Of a DNA stretch of 6,941 nt, positions 4,787 to 6,941 are shown one piece after another. The first letter of the stretch is position 1; the number at the start of each line of letters is the position of its first letter. Where the stretch lies: NCBI GenBank assembly GCA_948759685.1, contig CAQBGY010000168.1:1-6941 (forward strand). The letters run 5' to 3'. The translations under genes were made by a program, and so were the position numbers. Under the pieces are notes generated by a model, which saw nothing but the letters and a program-made list of their open reading frames with translations, made no database searches and was not told the DNA's origin. The stretch is from an uncultured Eubacterium sp. (lineage in GTDB: Bacteria; Bacillota_A; Clostridia; Lachnospirales; Lachnospiraceae).

Positions 4787-4808
4787 ATTGCTTTTTCTAT
4801 GCTATACT
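4780..4808 (+). promoter_or_regulatory. Promoter of the XRE regulator gene
   Basis: TTGCAT (4780-4785) and TATACT (4803-4808) are 17 bases apart. Transcription would begin near 4815, leaving a leader of about 25 bases with the AAGGAGG ribosome site at 4824-4830. The -35 box lies inside operator O3. Confidence 0.65.
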
Positions 4809-4839
4809 TTGTCCATACCGAAAAAGGAGGCGTATCAGT

Positions 4840-5469
4840 ATGAAAGATAAAGAGTTACGCAAGCTGATCGGTAGCAGGGCAAAACAGCGGAGGGTTGAGT
4901 TGGGATTAAACCAGCCTTATGTCGCAGAGAAGATGGGGGTAGCCACTTCCACAATCGTGCGTTATGAGGCGGGAACAATCGACAACACAAAGAAGCTGGT
5001 CTTGGAAGGTCTTTCAGAAGCACTCCATGTGTCTGTGAAGTGGCTGAAAGGGGAAACGGAGGAATACCAAACGGACATTACGGATAATAGGGAATTATTT
5101 ATTCGTGATGTGATGAATTCCATCGTAAACAAACTCCCCTATGATATGAAGCCTGATGAGGCGGATTTTTCCAAAGATTTACTGCTGCTGATGTTGAAGG
5201 AATATGAATTGTTCGTGGATTCTTTTCAGTTTGCCTGCAAGAATTTCAAGGACAATGCGGAAAATGCCGCACTCGCTCAGACAATGGGGTTTGAATCGAA
5301 TAAGGAATATAACGAGATTATGTTTCTCAGGGAAATCACCCACACCGTAAATATGTTTAACGATATGGGCGATATTGTGAGGCTCTATTCCAAAAATCCC
5401 GAAACAGCCACCATAAGGCTTGCAAATCTTCTTTCTATGGTATCGGGGGAAGAATCCGAATCGGTATAG
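4840..5469 (+). CDS. XRE-family (Cro/CI-type) transcriptional regulator
   Basis: From the ATG at 4840 (AAGGAGG, then 9 bases) the protein has 209 residues. Residues 7-68 form a clear XRE helix-turn-helix domain: RKLIGSRAKQRRVELGLNQ, then VAEKMGVATSTIVRYEAG with the recognition helix near 36-45, and a following helix ending ALHVSVKWLKG. The C-terminal 130 residues (rich in charged helices, with KDLLLLMLKEYELFVDSF and LREITHTVNMFNDMGDIV) match no domain I recognise. No HExxH protease or LexA-like Ser/Lys cleavage site is visible, so induction probably works by another route such as ligand or antirepressor binding. It most likely represses the divergent excisionase-like gene and itself through operators O1-O3. 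The integrase gene follows 102 bases downstream and may be co-transcribed, since no separate promoter is convincing. Confidence 0.85.
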   Translation: MKDKELRKLIGSRAKQRRVELGLNQPYVAEKMGVATSTIVRYEAGTIDNTKKLVLEGLSEALHVSVKWLKGETEEYQTDITDNRELFIRDVMNSIVNKLPYDMKPDEADFSKDLLLLMLKEYELFVDSFQFACKNFKDNAENAALAQTMGFESNKEYNEIMFLREITHTVNMFNDMGDIVRLYSKNPETATIRLANLLSMVSGEESESV

Positions 5470-5532
5470 CTTGGCAGCCGGAGTTATGATATACTTACAC
5501 GCAGAAAGCATTTCATCAGTTCCGATTGCCAT

Positions 5533-5550
5533 ACGCAATAAAGGTTGCGT
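5533..5550 (+). promoter_or_regulatory. Small hairpin ahead of the integrase ribosome site
   Basis: ACGCAA (5533-5538) and TTGCGT (5545-5550) form a 6-bp stem with a 6-base loop, ending 6 bases before the AAAGGAG ribosome site (5557-5563) of the integrase gene. It could tune translation or protect the mRNA end. It lacks a T-run, so it is not a terminator. Confidence 0.35.
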
Positions 5551-5571
5551 TTATCGAAAGGAGAAACGATT

Positions 5572-6870
5572 ATGGCAAAAGGATCAGTTCGGAAGAAAGG
5601 AAAAAAATGGTACTACCGCTTCTATGTGGAGGACGCAAGTGGAAATCTGGTACAGAAAGAATATGCAGGAACAGAAAGCAAAAGCGAAACGGAAAAGCTG
5701 TTAAGGCAGGCAATGGAAGATTACGAAAGCAAGAAATTCATTGCAAAGGCGGACAATATCACCCTTGGACAGTTGCTTGACACATGGGCAGAGGAAGAAT
5801 TAAAGACAGGAACATTGAGCAATGGAACTGTCGGTACTTATCTTCAGGCGATCAACCGCATTAAACAGCACCCTGTAAGCAGACGAAAGCTAAAAACGGT
5901 TACTTCGGGGCATTTGCAGCAGTTCATGGATATCATGTCTTTTGGAGGCACGATTGAAGATTTTGTTTCCAAAGGATATTCCAAAGACTACGTAAAGTCA
6001 TTTTCCGCAGTATTACAACAGTCATTCCGCTTTGCGGTGTTCCCGAAACAGTACATTACGTTCAATCCCATGCAGTATGTAGTCATGAGGCATAAAAAGG
6101 ACGATATGGACTTGTTTGCGGAAGAAACGGACACCGACAATGGCAAAGTCAATCCACTGTCATTTGAGCAGTACCAAAAGCTGATTGCACAGCTTGGCAA
6201 GCGGAGCAAAGACGCAATCCTACCTGTACAGATAGCCTATTTCACAGGTCTCAGGCTTGGGGAAGTGGCAGGACTGACTTGGCAGGATATCAACTTTGAG
6301 GAACAATGCCTGACAGTCCGCAGAAGCGTCCGCTACAATGGCGCTACCCATAAGCACGAAATCGGCTCGATAAAAAGGAAGAAAGTGCGGATCGTTGATT
6401 TTGGGAACGCCCTCGCTGACATCCTGAAGAAAGCAAGGAAACAGCAGCTTAAAAACCGTATGCAGTATGGCGGACTCTACCACAGGAATTTCTACAGGGA
6501 AGTTACAGAGAAAAATCGGGTACATTATGAGTATTACAACTTGGGAATGGCAGAGGATGTGCCGGAGGATTATACGGAAATCTCCTTTGTATGTCTGAGG
6601 GAAGATGGCTGTCTGGAACTTCCAGCCACCGTAGAAACAGCCTGCCGGACAGCGGCAAGGAAAGTACCGGAGTTAGAGGGTTTCCACTTCCACACATTAA
6701 GACATACTTACACAACAAACCTGTTATCAAACGGGGCGCAGCCAAAAGACGTGCAGGAGCTTTTAGGGCATTCGGACGTAAGCACTACCATAAATGTCTA
6801 TGCACACGCCACAAGGGAGGCGAAGCGGGATTCCGCAAAACTCTTGGATAAGGTTGTGGGAATGAATTAA
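5572..6870 (+). CDS. Tyrosine recombinase / site-specific integrase
   Basis: The 432-residue protein has the three-part layout of Tn916-like integrases. The basic N-terminal arm-binding domain (MAKGSVRKKGKKWYYRFYVE, through about residue 60) precedes a core-binding SAM-like domain (about 62-170, starting ITLGQLLDTW). The catalytic domain follows from about 195. All catalytic positions are visible: Arg228 in TGLRLGE, Lys268 in the SIKRKKVR turn, His374 and Arg377 in HTLRH, His400 in LLGHSD and nucleophile Tyr410 in INVYAH. It should catalyse integration and, with the excisionase-like protein, excision of the element. The start follows AAAGGAG by 8 bases; an in-frame TTG at 5545 upstream is less likely. 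The insertion between about 295 and 350 (HRNFYREVTEKNRVHYEYYN region) makes the catalytic domain longer than minimal members. No frameshift or missing residue suggests decay. Confidence 0.95.
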   Translation: MAKGSVRKKGKKWYYRFYVEDASGNLVQKEYAGTESKSETEKLLRQAMEDYESKKFIAKADNITLGQLLDTWAEEELKTGTLSNGTVGTYLQAINRIKQHPVSRRKLKTVTSGHLQQFMDIMSFGGTIEDFVSKGYSKDYVKSFSAVLQQSFRFAVFPKQYITFNPMQYVVMRHKKDDMDLFAEETDTDNGKVNPLSFEQYQKLIAQLGKRSKDAILPVQIAYFTGLRLGEVAGLTWQDINFEEQCLTVRRSVRYNGATHKHEIGSIKRKKVRIVDFGNALADILKKARKQQLKNRMQYGGLYHRNFYREVTEKNRVHYEYYNLGMAEDVPEDYTEISFVCLREDGCLELPATVETACRTAARKVPELEGFHFHTLRHTYTTNLLSNGAQPKDVQELLGHSDVSTTINVYAHATREAKRDSAKLLDKVVGMN

Positions 6871-6887
6871 AACTGAATAAGAAAAAC

Positions 6888-6928
6888 TTTCCCTTGTAAC
6901 CTACCCATAAGGGCAAAAACAAGGGAAA
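6888..6928. repeat. 10-bp inverted repeat after integrase: terminator or element-end site
   Basis: TTTCCCTTGT (6888-6897) and ACAAGGGAAA (6919-6928) are exact reverse complements with a 21-base loop that holds a smaller CCC-ATAA-GGG stem. It starts 17 bases after the integrase stop. Only a short ATTT follows before the window ends, so the terminator call is weak. In Tn916-type elements the integrase gene lies next to one end, where repeated arm-binding sites occur, so these arms may be integrase-binding sites. Confidence 0.5.
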
Positions 6929-6941
6929 AGGATACATATTT

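Noticed and set aside
4434..5469. Toxin-antitoxin pair (excisionase-like plus XRE genes)
   Set aside because: The two genes are divergent with separate promoters, the small one has an excisionase-type winged helix, and neither shows a toxin fold; integrase control explains them better.
5471..5495. Separate integrase promoter (TTGGCA with TATGAT or TATACT)
   Set aside because: Spacings of 8 and 13 bases are too short for a sigma-A-type promoter; read-through from the XRE gene is simpler.

Overview
The window reads as accessory DNA from a low-GC Gram-positive, most likely a gut Clostridium/Lachnospiraceae-type Firmicute. This is inferred from strong AGGAGG-like ribosome sites, an AT-rich left part, and a relaxase/excisionase-like/XRE/tyrosine-integrase set typical of small integrative and mobilizable elements in that group. 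No rRNA, tRNA, CRISPR array or classical insertion sequence was seen.

Left region (1-2162, all minus strand): a tightly packed, AT-rich operon transcribed right to left. It encodes a NUDIX hydrolase, a short inorganic-pyrophosphatase-like protein, a GNAT acetyltransferase, an M24-family metallopeptidase-like enzyme, and the first 30 codons of a KilA-N domain protein that runs off the left edge. The genes overlap or are closely spaced (49 bp, 46 bp gap, about 32-35 bp, 24 bp gap). The NUDIX and pyrophosphatase-like frames overlap around a U_UUU_UUU slippery heptamer.

Middle region (2163-4433): a 12-bp perfect inverted repeat lies between the operon and a minus-strand MobA/MobL-type relaxase (2348 to about 3823). 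Upstream of the relaxase are about 610 bp without a convincing gene, but dense in structure. In order they hold three back-to-back hairpins (probable oriT), a fourth small hairpin, four iteron-like repeats, a cluster of GTTRA half-sites around T-runs, and a candidate plus-strand small RNA. The small RNA has its own promoter, a C(UUCG)G-capped hairpin and an intrinsic terminator.

Right region (4434-6941): an excisionase-like winged-helix gene (minus) and an XRE repressor-like gene (plus) diverge from a shared control region. That region has two sigma-A-type promoters and three related palindromic operators. The XRE gene is followed by a tyrosine recombinase with the full R-K-H-R-H-Y catalytic set, then by an inverted repeat at the window edge.

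Working model: the XRE protein binds the operators and sets the balance between itself and the excisionase-like protein. Integrase plus that protein excise the element, and the relaxase nicks the hairpin-rich oriT so the DNA can be moved by a helper conjugation system, since no coupling protein or type IV secretion gene is present. Whether the left operon is cargo of this element or flanking DNA cannot be settled here: neither end of the element is proven.
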